NCBI GenBank assembly: GCA_051002015.1
Contig: JBPCMS010000003.1
Span: 1 to 64,000, forward strand
Source of the DNA: JACDBE01 sp051002015
GTDB lineage: Bacteria; Actinomycetota; Acidimicrobiia; Spongiisociales; UBA5794
Length of the DNA stretch: 64,000 nucleotides
Reading direction: 5' to 3'
A model generated the notes under the pieces. It had not been told where the DNA came from, ran no database searches, and saw only the letters and a program-made list of their open reading frames with translations. The first letter of the stretch is position 1, and every line of letters begins with the position of its first letter. The position numbers and the translations under genes were made by a program. Positions 42,655-51,888 of the stretch are shown one piece after another.

Positions 42655-43350
42655 ATGCGTGCACCCAGGTTCCTCGTGTTGCTGGCGCTGATGCTGGTGC
42701 TGGCCGCCTGCGGTGGCGGGGACGACGGTTCGGACACAACGACGGGCGATACGTCGGCCGCCGGGACGGACACCACGGTTGGCGGGACTGACACCACCAC
42801 CACCGCCACCTCACCAGACGACGCAGATCAACCGGTGGTGTCGTCGCTCGACGACATACCCCAGGAGTGCGTGGACGCCTTCGTCGACTATCTGCGGGCC
42901 ATCGAGCCGACGGTCGAGGGAATCGACTTCGACACCGCCACGTCAAACGACCTCGACCAGCTCTTCACCGACCTCGAGCCCATCGAGGAGGAGTTCGATG
43001 CCAGCACCCTCGATCTCGCCTGCCCGGACCTCGACGACGATGTGGACGTCTTCCCCGCACTGATCGAGATCGCCTCGCGTGAGGCACCCGGCACCGTCGG
43101 CTTCCTCGAGGTCATCGCCAGCTTGGTCGGTGCCGCCGGTGGCGCCGCGGTCGAGGCGAGCGGCGACTGCGAGACCGACATCGCCGCCGTCCAGGCCTAC
43201 GTCGACCAAGGGGGAACGATGGGCGATCTGCCCATGGCCGATTTCGCCCCCCTGCTCGCCCTGCTCACCTCGCTGTCGACCGTGTGCTCGGCCGAGCGGT
43301 CCGCCGAGTTCTTCAGCCAGGACGACGTGACCGCCTTCATGTCGGAGTAG
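42655..43350 (+). CDS. secreted lipoprotein of unknown function
   Basis: This 231-residue protein has a lipobox LVLAAC (Cys19), then a Gly/Asp/Thr-rich linker to about residue 60 and an acidic helical domain with four cysteines (PQECVDAFVDYL, LDLACPDLDDD, SGDCETDI, STVCSAE) that could form two disulfides. It diverges from nhaA and converges on lacI. No family was recognised. The mature protein would sit on the outer face of the membrane. Confidence 0.72.
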   Translation: MRAPRFLVLLALMLVLAACGGGDDGSDTTTGDTSAAGTDTTVGGTDTTTTATSPDDADQPVVSSLDDIPQECVDAFVDYLRAIEPTVEGIDFDTATSNDLDQLFTDLEPIEEEFDASTLDLACPDLDDDVDVFPALIEIASREAPGTVGFLEVIASLVGAAGGAAVEASGDCETDIAAVQAYVDQGGTMGDLPMADFAPLLALLTSLSTVCSAERSAEFFSQDDVTAFMSE

Positions 43351-43364
43351 GCAGCCGCTGCGGG

Positions 43365-44378
43365 TCACACCTCAACGGTGATCCGCACCGGCCCGGTGCT
43401 GGCCCCGACCACCAGGTCGGGGGCGAAGATCTGGGTGGGGATGGTGGCGTCGGCCGTGGGGGGTGCGGCGAACAGGGTCGACGCCGCCGTGGCGAGCTGC
43501 TCGATCGGCTGGCGGACCGTGGTCAGCGGCGGGTCGGTCATCGTCGCCAGGGCGGTGCCGTCGAAGCCGACCACGGAGACGTCACCGGGCACGGTGGCCC
43601 CCCAGCTTCGCACCGCCCTGACCGCACCGAGCGCCATCAGGTCGCTGGCGGCGACGATCCCGGTGACCCCTGCCTCGAGCAGCCTGGCCGTACCCGCCTG
43701 GCCGCCCTCGACGGTGAACAGGGTCTCGGACAGCAGCTCGTCGGGCGCCTCCAGGTCGTGGGCCCGCATCGTCCGGCGCCAGCCTTCGGCGAAGTCGACC
43801 GCGGTGGTGTAGCGGAGCGGGCCCACCAGGCAGCCGATGTGGCGATGGCCCAGGGTGACCAGATGGCGGCTACCGAGGGCGGCTCCGGCGGCGATGTCGA
43901 CCGAGACCGACGGCACCGGGGCCGGGGGTGTGACCGCGTTGACCAGCACCACCCGCATCCCCCGCTCCACCAGGGCGATGTACGGCTCGTATCCGATCCC
44001 GACCCCGGCGTAGCGGCCGTTGACGATGACCGCCCCGGCGGCCCGGCTCTGCAGGAGATGGTCGAGGTAGTCCTGCTCGTTGATGGTCTCGGCGGTCGAC
44101 GGGCAGATCACCGACACGTAGTCGTGGCGGGCCAGCTTGGCCTCGATCGACTGGGCCAGGGTGGCGAAGATGGGGTTGTCGAGCTCGGGGGTGAGGATCC
44201 CCACCAGCCCGGTGTGATGGGGACGGCTGGGGACATCGGCGTACCCGACGTCGCTGAGGGCGTCGAGCACCAACCGCCTGGTCGGCTCGGCCACACCGGG
44301 CTTGCCGTTGATCACCCGGCTCACCGTCGCCTCGCTGACCCCTGCGATGCGGGCGATGTCGCTGAGCCTGGGTCGCAT
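43365..44378 (-). CDS. LacI-family repressor of the maltodextrin locus
   Basis: This 337-residue protein has an N-terminal LacI helix-turn-helix (RLSDIARIAGVSEATVSRVI, then NGKPGVAEPTRRLVLDA) and a periplasmic-binding-protein-like sensor domain (GLVGILTPELDNPIFATL ... GRYAGVGIGYEPYIALVE). It is divergent from the sugar ABC genes and very probably represses them through CTTGCAG elements in the shared region. Sugar, likely maltose or a maltodextrin, would release it. GGAGAG lies 4 nt before the ATG. Confidence 0.9.
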   Translation of the reverse strand: MRPRLSDIARIAGVSEATVSRVINGKPGVAEPTRRLVLDALSDVGYADVPSRPHHTGLVGILTPELDNPIFATLAQSIEAKLARHDYVSVICPSTAETINEQDYLDHLLQSRAAGAVIVNGRYAGVGIGYEPYIALVERGMRVVLVNAVTPPAPVPSVSVDIAAGAALGSRHLVTLGHRHIGCLVGPLRYTTAVDFAEGWRRTMRAHDLEAPDELLSETLFTVEGGQAGTARLLEAGVTGIVAASDLMALGAVRAVRSWGATVPGDVSVVGFDGTALATMTDPPLTTVRQPIEQLATAASTLFAAPPTADATIPTQIFAPDLVVGASTGPVRITVEV

Positions 44379-44405
44379 GCCGCTCTCCGGGGATCCGATC
44401 ACCGC

Positions 44406-44434
44406 ATGATGACGTACCGGGCCCGACGTTGCAA
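44406..44434 (-). promoter_or_regulatory. lacI-type gene promoter
   Basis: On the minus strand TTGCAA (44434-44429) and CATCAT (44411-44406) are 17 nt apart. The -35 overlaps the TTGCAAG operator half-site, which suggests autoregulation. Confidence 0.4.
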
Positions 44435-44474
44435 GATGTTTGACAACTTGCAGAAAGCCACTGGAAACTTGCAG
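44429..44474. promoter_or_regulatory. LacI operator array (CTTGCAG repeats)
   Basis: CTTGCAG occurs at 44447-44453 and 44468-44474, 21 nt apart (two helical turns). The inverted form TTGCAAG is at 44429-44435. CTTGCAG repeats are, as I recall, linked with maltose/amylase control in Streptomyces. The array overlaps both divergent promoters. Confidence 0.65.
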
Positions 44475-44490
44475 GGGCGTGTGGTTCAAT
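44462..44490 (+). promoter_or_regulatory. malE-type operon promoter
   Basis: TGGAAA (44462-44467), 17-nt spacer, TTCAAT (44485-44490). The second CTTGCAG site falls just after the -35, so repressor binding would block polymerase. The leader is about 48 nt, ending with GAGGAGGG. Confidence 0.5.
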
Positions 44491-44544
44491 GGGCCCGCCG
44501 CTCCCTGGGGGCGGTCACATCTGAGATACCGAGGAGGGTTATCC

Positions 44545-45852
44545 ATGAACCGCCTGCACTTGAGGCTCTTCGCCCTGGTGTTCGCCCTGGTGATGGTCGT
44601 TGCCGCCTGTGGCGGCGGCGACGACGAGCCGGAGGGCACCACCGCAGCACCCGAGGCCAGCACCACCACCGCACCCGAGGCCACCACGACCACCGCGGCC
44701 GCCGCCACCACGACGGTTGCCGCCCTCGCCCCGCTGACGATATGGGCGGACGACAAGTTCGGCCCGATCATCGAGGAGGTCGCCGCCCCGTTCACCACCG
44801 AGACCGGCGTCCCCATCGAGGTCACCGTGATCGACTTCGAAGACATGCGAGAGCAGATCGTCACCCAGGCCCCCGCCGGCCAGGGGCCCGACATCTTCAT
44901 CGGCGCCCACGACTGGGTGGGTGAGATGGTTGCCAACGGCATCGCCGCCCCCATCGACCTGGGCGACAAGGCAGCCAACCTGACCGAGCCCAGCCTCAAC
45001 GCCCTCACCGTCGAGGGCACGCTCTACGCCCTGCCCTACGCCGCCGAGAACGTGACCCTGTACTACAACACCGAGCTGGTCCCGACGCCGCCGGCGTCCG
45101 TCGAAGAGCTGACCGCCATCTGTGACCAGCTTGGTGATGACATCGAGAACTGCTGGGGCATCACGGGCGGGGGCGCCGCCGGAGATGCGTACCACAACTA
45201 TGCCTTCGTCTCCGCACAGGGCGGCTACATCTTCGGCTACACACCCGAGACCGGGTTCGACGTCGCCGACGTCGGTCTCGACTCCGAGGGCGCCATCGCC
45301 GGCGTCGAGGCGCTGGCCACCCTGGTGGCGGACGGCTACATCGCCCCGCTCGACGACGATACCGCCAAGCAGCTCTTCATCGACGGGACCGAGCCGTTCT
45401 ACCTGTCCGGCCCGTGGCAGATCAACTCGCTCAACGAGTCAGGGATGCCGTGGAGCGCCGCTCCGCTGCCCACCCTCGACGGCAACGTGATGGCACCGTT
45501 CATCGGGGTGCGCGGCTTCTACATCAGCGAGTTCGGCTCCAACCCGGCGATCGCCCAGGAGTTCCTCCTCAACTTCATCGCCACCGACGAGACAATGGTG
45601 GCACTGCACGAAGCCGATCCGCGCGGCCCCACCTGGCTCCCAGTGCTCGAGGCCATCGGCGACGATCCGGTGTTCTCCGCCTTCGGCGCCTCCGGTGCCA
45701 GCGGCCAGTTCATGCCCAACGTGCCCGAGATGGGTGCGGTGTGGGGCCCGCTCGGTGACCAGCTCCTGGCCATCCGCCAGGGGAGCACGGACGCCACCAC
45801 GGCGATGACCCAGGCCGCCGAGCAGGTCCGCACCGCCGTCGCCGGCGGCTGA
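44545..45852 (+). CDS. malE: maltose/maltodextrin-type ABC substrate-binding lipoprotein
   Basis: This 435-residue protein has a lipobox VVAAC (Cys22) and a Thr/Ala-rich linker to about residue 65. The family 1 solute-binding fold follows (LTIWADDKFGPIIEEVAAPF, then ENVTLYYNTELV and LSGPWQINSLNESGMPW). Aromatic and acidic residues match maltodextrin-binding proteins. It captures sugar outside the membrane for the MalFG-like permease. GAGGAGGG lies 6 nt before the ATG. A hairpin after the gene probably limits read-through so that binding protein exceeds permease. Confidence 0.9.
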   Translation: MNRLHLRLFALVFALVMVVAACGGGDDEPEGTTAAPEASTTTAPEATTTTAAAATTTVAALAPLTIWADDKFGPIIEEVAAPFTTETGVPIEVTVIDFEDMREQIVTQAPAGQGPDIFIGAHDWVGEMVANGIAAPIDLGDKAANLTEPSLNALTVEGTLYALPYAAENVTLYYNTELVPTPPASVEELTAICDQLGDDIENCWGITGGGAAGDAYHNYAFVSAQGGYIFGYTPETGFDVADVGLDSEGAIAGVEALATLVADGYIAPLDDDTAKQLFIDGTEPFYLSGPWQINSLNESGMPWSAAPLPTLDGNVMAPFIGVRGFYISEFGSNPAIAQEFLLNFIATDETMVALHEADPRGPTWLPVLEAIGDDPVFSAFGASGASGQFMPNVPEMGAVWGPLGDQLLAIRQGSTDATTAMTQAAEQVRTAVAGG

Positions 45853-45878
45853 GCGGAACCGGCGGACGCACCCATGGG

Positions 45879-45909
45879 ACGGGGGGAGGGCACGAGGCTC
45901 TCCCCCCGT
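45879..45909 (+). terminator. partial terminator between malE and malF genes
   Basis: ACGGGGGGAG (45879-45888) pairs with CTCCCCCCGT (45900-45909), extended by G-T and G-C pairs, with a 7-nt loop and TTC following. This strong GC stem probably lowers permease expression relative to the binding protein. Confidence 0.65.
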
Positions 45910-45941
45910 TTCGGCGTCGGTTGCCGTCAGGGACTCCTGGG

Positions 45942-45947
45942 TAGGAT
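45942..45947 (+). promoter_or_regulatory. internal -10 element before malF
   Basis: TAGGAT ends 9 nt before the malF ATG with no ribosome site, so the permease genes may have an additional leaderless promoter after the hairpin. Confidence 0.4.
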
Positions 45948-45956
45948 CGCCGCGCC

Positions 45957-47603
45957 ATGACCGTTCTGCGGGAACGACCACCGGCCACCTCGGTCAGGCA
46001 GCGCGCCCAGTACGGGCGCGGCTGGTGGATCAGGATGGGCATGCTCGCCATGCTCGACGCCATCGCGGTGTGGGCAGCCACCGTGCTCATCGCCGACGGT
46101 GCCTGGCTGTTCCTCGCCGGGCTGGTCATCGGCACCCTCTTCGTCAACTGGGTCTACCTGTGGCCCGGCACCAGGGCGCTGCGCTGGATCACCCCCGGCC
46201 TGGTCCTGATGCTGGTGTTCCTGATCGTCCCCATCATCTACACCTTCTACATCTCGTTCACCAACTGGGCGACGGGCAACGTCCTGCAGAAGCCACAGGC
46301 GATCACCATCATCGAGAGCCGCTCCTTCGTCGACCCCGACGCCCCCGGCGAGCTCTTCACCCTCCACGTCTACCAGGACGGCGACGAACTCCGGCTGCTG
46401 CTGGTCGGCGCCGGGGGCGAGCTGATCTTCGGTGAGCCGCGGCTGCGCGGCGAGGAACCGCTGGAGGACGCCATCCAGGATCCGGTCGAGCTCGGGACCA
46501 CGGACGAAGACGGCGACGGCGTGCCCGAGCAGATCGGACCGTACCGGCTGCTCTCCCGGCCCCAGGTGTTCGCCCTGGCCAACACCCTCGCCTTCGACCA
46601 GCTGGTCATCGACAGCGACTCGGGACAGATCCAGATCCTCGGCCTCTCCCAGGGGCGGGTGGTCCAGGCCACCCAGCGGTTCCGCTACGACCCCGCCACC
46701 GACACCATGCGCGACGAGGTGGCCGAGCAGGACTGCCGGCCGGGGGACACGGTCGGCACCAAGGGCAACTTCGTCTGCGAGGACGGCATCGAGCTCAACC
46801 CGGGATGGGTGGAGACGGTCGGTCTCGCCAACTACCGCAACGTCCTGGCCAACCAATCGATCCGGGCCGCCTTCCTCGGGGTGTTCACCTGGAACCTGGT
46901 CTTCGCCTTCGTCTCGGTGGCGTCCACGTTCGCCCTCGGGCTGGGGCTGGCCATCACCATGCAGCACGAGCGGCTGCGGGGCCGCACCCTGTACCGGTCG
47001 ATCTTCATCCTTCCCTACGCCGTTCCCGCCTTCCTCAGCATCCTCATCTGGCAGGGTCTCTTCAACGCCCAGTTCGGTCAGATCAACAACCTGCTGGGTG
47101 CGGTCGGCGTCGGCGCCATCTCCTGGCTGTCCGACCCGATGTGGGCGAGGACGGCGGTGCTGCTGGTCAACCTCTGGCTCGGGTTCCCCTACATGTACCT
47201 GATCTGCACCGGCGCCCTCCAAGCCATCCCCACCGATCTGATCGAGGCGGCGAGGGTCGACGGGGCCGGGCCCCTCCGGGTGTTCCGCAACATCACCTTC
47301 CCGCTGCTGATGGTGTCGCTGGCCCCGCTGCTCATCGGGTCGTTCGCCTTCAACTTCAACAACTTCGTGCTGATCTACCTGCTCACCACGGGTGGGCCGC
47401 CCATCCTCGACGCCGCCGTCCCCGTGGGCTCCACCGACATCCTGATCACCTTCACCTTCGACCTGGCGGTCGCCTCCGGTCAGGGCAACCGGTTCGCCCT
47501 CGGCGCCGCCATCACCGTGTTCATCTTCTTCTTCGTGATGATCATCTCGTCGATCAGCTTCCGTTACACCAAGCGGCTGGAGAGCATCTATGGCAGCCTC
47601 TGA
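45957..47603 (+). CDS. malF: maltodextrin ABC permease, MalF-like
   Basis: This 548-residue permease has N-terminal helices (about residues 25-105) and a large extracytoplasmic insert of roughly 190 residues, comparable in position to the P2 loop of E. coli MalF. The core with the EAA coupling motif EAARVDGAGPLRVFRNITFP follows. The long insert may contact the binding protein. It overlaps malG by 14 nt. No ATPase gene is present in the locus, so a shared MsiK/MalK-type ATPase must be supplied from elsewhere. Confidence 0.9.
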   Translation: MTVLRERPPATSVRQRAQYGRGWWIRMGMLAMLDAIAVWAATVLIADGAWLFLAGLVIGTLFVNWVYLWPGTRALRWITPGLVLMLVFLIVPIIYTFYISFTNWATGNVLQKPQAITIIESRSFVDPDAPGELFTLHVYQDGDELRLLLVGAGGELIFGEPRLRGEEPLEDAIQDPVELGTTDEDGDGVPEQIGPYRLLSRPQVFALANTLAFDQLVIDSDSGQIQILGLSQGRVVQATQRFRYDPATDTMRDEVAEQDCRPGDTVGTKGNFVCEDGIELNPGWVETVGLANYRNVLANQSIRAAFLGVFTWNLVFAFVSVASTFALGLGLAITMQHERLRGRTLYRSIFILPYAVPAFLSILIWQGLFNAQFGQINNLLGAVGVGAISWLSDPMWARTAVLLVNLWLGFPYMYLICTGALQAIPTDLIEAARVDGAGPLRVFRNITFPLLMVSLAPLLIGSFAFNFNNFVLIYLLTTGGPPILDAAVPVGSTDILITFTFDLAVASGQGNRFALGAAITVFIFFFVMIISSISFRYTKRLESIYGSL

Positions 47604-48525
47604 GACACCGGCCCGGCGAGGGCTGTTGGGGAGGGGCCGGGCACCCAACCCGGTGTACGCCCCGATGTCGTTCCAGAAGTGGTGGCGCACCCTTGGCTGG
47701 CGCCACCTGGTGCTGCTGGTGGCGGTGCTGTTCTCGCTGTACCCGCTGGCGTGGATGGTGTCGGCGTCGATCAACCCCATAGACACCCTGTCGGGCGCCC
47801 GGCTCATCCCCCAGGGGGCGTCCTTCGAGAACTACGGTCAGATCCTCGAGAACCCTCCCGGGTCGCCCTTCATGACCTGGCTGGCCACCTCATGGAAGAT
47901 CTCGCTGGTGGTTGCGCTGACCAATGTCCTGCTCGGCGCCATGTCTGCGTACGCCTTCAGCCGCTTCCGGTTCACCGGCCGCAGGCTGGGGCTGCTGTCG
48001 ATGCTCCTCGTCCAGGTGTTCCCGCAGTTCCTCGCCTTCGTGGCGATCTTCCTGATCCTCGACCAGCTCGGCGTCGTGGTCCCCGCCATCGGGCTCGACA
48101 CCCACCTCGGGCTGATCCTGGTGTATCTGGGTGGCGCCATCGGGTTCAACACCTTCCTGATCAAGGGCTTCATGGACTCGGTGCCGATCTCGCTCGACGA
48201 GTCGGCCCGGGTCGACGGGGCCACCCCGACCCAGATCTTCTGGCGGATCATCTTGCCGCTGGTCCGTCCCGCCCTCGCCGTGATCGGGGTGATCGCCTTC
48301 GTCACCGCCTTCTCCGAGTTCGTGCTGGCCCGCACCCTGCTCACCACGGTGGACAACCTCACCTACGCCGTCGGGCTGCAGACCTTCACCCTGTCCGAGT
48401 ACGCCTCGCGCTGGGGCCAGCTCGCCGCCGGGGCGGTGATCGGGTCGCTGCCCATCGTGGTGACCTTCCTCGTGTTCCAGCGGGCGATCGTCAGCGGGCT
48501 CACCCAGGGCGCCGTCAAGGGCTGA
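47590..48525 (+). CDS. malG: maltodextrin ABC permease, MalG-like
   Basis: This 311-residue, six-helix permease partner has the EAA-loop motif DESARVDGATPTQIFWRIILP, which docks onto the nucleotide-binding subunit, and the typical MalG C-terminus. Its ATG lies inside the end of malF and its stop is 3 nt before the GH13 enzyme gene, so uptake and cleavage are co-expressed. Confidence 0.9.
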   Translation: MAASETPARRGLLGRGRAPNPVYAPMSFQKWWRTLGWRHLVLLVAVLFSLYPLAWMVSASINPIDTLSGARLIPQGASFENYGQILENPPGSPFMTWLATSWKISLVVALTNVLLGAMSAYAFSRFRFTGRRLGLLSMLLVQVFPQFLAFVAIFLILDQLGVVVPAIGLDTHLGLILVYLGGAIGFNTFLIKGFMDSVPISLDESARVDGATPTQIFWRIILPLVRPALAVIGVIAFVTAFSEFVLARTLLTTVDNLTYAVGLQTFTLSEYASRWGQLAAGAVIGSLPIVVTFLVFQRAIVSGLTQGAVKG

Positions 48526-48528
48526 GCC

Positions 48529-50412
48529 GTGCCGTCGACGACCGTCGCTCCCGAGCCTGCCCGGCGCCGCCTCGCCTCCGATTTCCAGGTGTACGGCACC
48601 GGCAGCGTCCGTCCCCACCGGGTGCGGTTCGACCCCGCCGACCCGGGCTTCCTGGCCCGCCTTCCCGACGGGCGGCTCACCTTCCGGGTCCTCGGGCCCG
48701 GCAACGTCGCCGAGGCGATGGTGGTGGCACGGGTGGACGATCCCGACCAGGTGATCGGGTACCCGCTCACCCTGCTCGGGGCGGCGGGAGCCGTTTCGCT
48801 GTGGGAGACGACCATCGAGCCGCCCGCCCCGTTCTTCGGGTGCTCGATCGCCCTCAGGCTGGCCGACGGCTCCGCCGTGTATCTGGCCCCGACCGGCATC
48901 GCCAGCGGGATCGAGCGACTCGACCGCTTCCCCGTTGCGGTCGCCGACGTGCCGTGCCACGAAGCTCCCGCGTGGGCGGCGGGAGCGGTGATCTATCAGA
49001 TCTTCCCCGACCGGTTCGCCAACGGGGACCAGGGCAACGACCCGGCCGACGTGGCGCCGTGGGGGTCCGAGCCCACCAGGCGCGGGTTCATGGGCGGCGA
49101 CCTGGCAGGGATCACCGCCAACGCCGACTACCTCGAAGCTCTCGGCGTAGACGTGGTGTACCTGACCCCGATCTTCGCTTCCCCGTCGAACCACCGCTAC
49201 GACACCGTCGATTACCTGTCCGTCGACCCGATGCTCGGCGATGACCAGGCGCTCGGTGCGCTGGTGGCCGAGCTGCACCGCCGCTCGATCCGGGTGCTGC
49301 TCGACGTGTCGCTCAACCACGTACACCCCCGCTTCGCCGGGTTCGCCGACCTGATCGCCTCCGGCGAGGGGTCGGCGCACCACGGCTGGTTCGCCGTCTC
49401 CGACTGGCCGGTGCGGGTCGAGTACCGCCCCGGGCTGATCGAGCCCGGCGACTTCTGGGACGAGCATCTGGAGCGGATCAGGGACGAGGCGGGGGTCCCG
49501 GTGGTCGCCGTCGAAGGCGAGGGACCCGTGGTCCGCACCACATACGAGGCCTGGTACGGGGTGCCCACCATGCCGAGGGTCGACCTGCAGCACCCGGGGG
49601 CGCGCCGGTTCATGCTCGATGTCGTCACCCATTGGGTGGAGCGGTTCGACATCGACGGGTGGCGGATGGACGTGGTCCGCTACATCGACCACGACTTCTG
49701 GGTCGAGGCCAGACGGGAGCTGCGGGCGGTCAAGCCGGACGCCTACCTGCTGGCCGAGGTGATGGGCGATGCGAGCCGGTGGCTGGCGGGCGACGAGTTC
49801 GACGCCACCATGAGCTACACCTTCCGCGATCTGTGCGTCGATTTCTTCGCCAAGGGGACCATCGACGCCGCCACCATGCTGGAGGGATTCCTGGAGATGA
49901 CGGCGATGTACTCGCCCGCGGTCACCGCCATGAGCCACAACCTCATCGGAAGCCACGACATGCCCCGGTTTCTCACCGAGTCGGGGGGCGACCTCGACCG
50001 CTTGATGCTGGCCACCCTGTTCCAGCTAACCGTCCCCGGCGCTCCCGGGCTGTACTACGGGGACGAGGTGGCCATGGCGGGCGGGCCCGATCCCGCCAAC
50101 CGCGGCGGCTTCCCCTGGGAGCGGGCGGACGGCCCGCACGTTCGGCGGGTGCGCTCGCTGCTCGGGGTGCGCCGGGAGCGGCCATCGCTGCGCACCGGGT
50201 GGTGGCGGCTGCTCGCCCACGACGGCGATGCGTTCGCCTACGAGCGGGTCAAAGGCGAGGAGCGCACCGTCGTCGCCTTCAACCTGGCCACGGACGAGGC
50301 CAGGCTGCCCGTCGGCGGCGCCGGTCCCGTGCTGTGGGCGTACGGCAGGGTCAGGCCGCTGCGCCGCTCGCTCCGGCTCGGCCCCCGCACCGGGGCGGTC
50401 CTCACTGGCTGA
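48529..50412 (+). CDS. cytoplasmic GH13 alpha-glucanase (cyclomaltodextrinase/neopullulanase-like)
   Basis: This 627-residue enzyme has an N-terminal beta-sandwich (residues 1-130) and a GH13 barrel. Conserved regions are DVSLNH (I), GWRMDVVRYID with the Asp nucleophile (II), LLAEVMGD with the acid/base Glu (III) and LIGSHDMPR with the transition-state Asp (IV). There is no signal peptide, so it should cleave imported maltodextrins or cyclodextrins inside the cell. The GTG start follows malG by 3 nt. Confidence 0.9.
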   Translation: MPSTTVAPEPARRRLASDFQVYGTGSVRPHRVRFDPADPGFLARLPDGRLTFRVLGPGNVAEAMVVARVDDPDQVIGYPLTLLGAAGAVSLWETTIEPPAPFFGCSIALRLADGSAVYLAPTGIASGIERLDRFPVAVADVPCHEAPAWAAGAVIYQIFPDRFANGDQGNDPADVAPWGSEPTRRGFMGGDLAGITANADYLEALGVDVVYLTPIFASPSNHRYDTVDYLSVDPMLGDDQALGALVAELHRRSIRVLLDVSLNHVHPRFAGFADLIASGEGSAHHGWFAVSDWPVRVEYRPGLIEPGDFWDEHLERIRDEAGVPVVAVEGEGPVVRTTYEAWYGVPTMPRVDLQHPGARRFMLDVVTHWVERFDIDGWRMDVVRYIDHDFWVEARRELRAVKPDAYLLAEVMGDASRWLAGDEFDATMSYTFRDLCVDFFAKGTIDAATMLEGFLEMTAMYSPAVTAMSHNLIGSHDMPRFLTESGGDLDRLMLATLFQLTVPGAPGLYYGDEVAMAGGPDPANRGGFPWERADGPHVRRVRSLLGVRRERPSLRTGWWRLLAHDGDAFAYERVKGEERTVVAFNLATDEARLPVGGAGPVLWAYGRVRPLRRSLRLGPRTGAVLTG

Positions 50413-50463
50413 CCGGGCGCCCCATCCACCCGGACGGCCGTCGCCGACGCCTACCAGCACGGC

Positions 50464-51888
50464 TCAGGCGGTGAGCCCGTCTCCCGGTGCCCCGGCCGGC
50501 TCCCAGGCGTCACCGATGGACCCGGCGATCCGCACCGGGGACCCCGACTGCTCGGCGACGGCGAAGCAGGCGATGCGCCGGTCCCCGTTGGACCAGGCGA
50601 CGGGCCCGGTCACCGTGACGTACGTCCCCAGGGTCGCCCCGTCGACCTCCTGCGCCGAGGCGGCCGCCTCGAGCAGAGGCTCGCATGCGGAGAGGGGGTC
50701 GCCCAGGTTCCTGCCCGGCCAGGTGGCGGCGTTCGACGTCAACTCGCCCAGGTACTCGAAGTCGTGCGGATATTCGCAGTCGACCCGGTCCTCGCGCACC
50801 GTCCAGGCATGGCAGTCGCCCGCCACCCGCTCCACCGCCATGGCCACGCCTTCGCCCCGGAACGACCGGTTCACCAGGGTGGGCTCGGCCTCCCTGGTCA
50901 CGGTGGCGACACAGGCGGTGTAGCGGTCGCCCCGCTCCCATTCGAGGGCATCGGGCATGTAGTGGACCAGCTCGAGAGAGCTGTCGAACGGGGTGCCCCC
51001 CACCAGCTCGGCGAACCCCGCCTCGCATGCCTCGGACGTCCCGGCGTACACCTCGTCCGGTTCCGGCATCGATCCACCCGGGTCGTCGCCGAAGGCGGCG
51101 CCGTCGGCGGCCAGGACCTCCCACTGGTGCGGTTGGTCACAGGGCACCACCACCTCCTCGCCGTACGGCGAGTAGGGGAGGCCCAACCCGTCGGCGGTGG
51201 CGATGGCGATGCAGTCCCCGGCGGTCCACAGGTACTCGTCTGCGTTGAAGGCCCCCAACGCCGCCATCCGGGACCGGGCCAGGTCCCTGGGGCCTCCGGT
51301 GAGCAGGATGTGGGTGTGGTTTGCCCACAGGTACCACCAGGCGTCTTCGAGCTCGATCTCGAGGAGATCGACGCCGTTTTCCTCGATCGGGACCGGGGCC
51401 GTGTCCTCGCCGGCGATCAGATCGGCCATGGCCCGAGGCAGGGTCGGGTCGCCGCGAAGCTCGGAGTACGGGTAGATCGACGCCACCAGCACCCGCTGGT
51501 CACCGGTGGCGAGGTGGTCCCACACCAACGACTGGATCACCGGGTTGATCCCCGCCAGCCGGAATTCGAGGACGGCGAGAAGCTCGGATTCCTCCCCGAT
51601 GGCCCGGAGATCGCCCAAAGGGGCGTCGAGCGCGGCGCCGGCGATCTCGACCGGGTCGGGAGCCTGCGGTGGCTCCAGCACCGGCCCGGGCAGGGTGGTC
51701 GTGGTGGTGCCGCGGTCGGGGGCGGTGGTGTCGACCGGCGGTGCCGTCGACGGCGGAGCCGTGACCGCGGGGACGGGCTGCGCCCGCACCGACGGGTCTG
51801 CGGTCTTGGTGGCGGGGGCGCTGCACGCCGTCACCGCCAACGACAGGGCGAGGACGGCGATCCCCGCCGGGCGACGGATCCGACTCAC
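50464..51888 (-). CDS. lipoprotein with two Septum_form domains
   Basis: This 474-residue protein has a lipobox AVTAC (Cys22), a Pro/Thr-rich linker and a central domain of unknown type. Two tandem Septum_form-like modules follow: GDCIAIATADG with VVPCDQPHQWEVLA, and GDCHAWTVRED with VDCEYPHDFEYLGEL. The Cys-pair plus PH(D/Q) pattern defines this actinobacterial family, whose link to septation is mostly from naming. GTG start with 4-nt overlap to the polyprenyl synthase gene. Confidence 0.8.
   Translation of the reverse strand: MSRIRRPAGIAVLALSLAVTACSAPATKTADPSVRAQPVPAVTAPPSTAPPVDTTAPDRGTTTTTLPGPVLEPPQAPDPVEIAGAALDAPLGDLRAIGEESELLAVLEFRLAGINPVIQSLVWDHLATGDQRVLVASIYPYSELRGDPTLPRAMADLIAGEDTAPVPIEENGVDLLEIELEDAWWYLWANHTHILLTGGPRDLARSRMAALGAFNADEYLWTAGDCIAIATADGLGLPYSPYGEEVVVPCDQPHQWEVLAADGAAFGDDPGGSMPEPDEVYAGTSEACEAGFAELVGGTPFDSSLELVHYMPDALEWERGDRYTACVATVTREAEPTLVNRSFRGEGVAMAVERVAGDCHAWTVREDRVDCEYPHDFEYLGELTSNAATWPGRNLGDPLSACEPLLEAAASAQEVDGATLGTYVTVTGPVAWSNGDRRIACFAVAEQSGSPVRIAGSIGDAWEPAGAPGDGLTA

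Noticed and set aside
42429..42809. N-terminal extension of NhaA to 762 residues
   Set aside because: The added segment is low-complexity, overlaps the divergent lipoprotein gene, and lies across the nhaA promoter and leader ORF.
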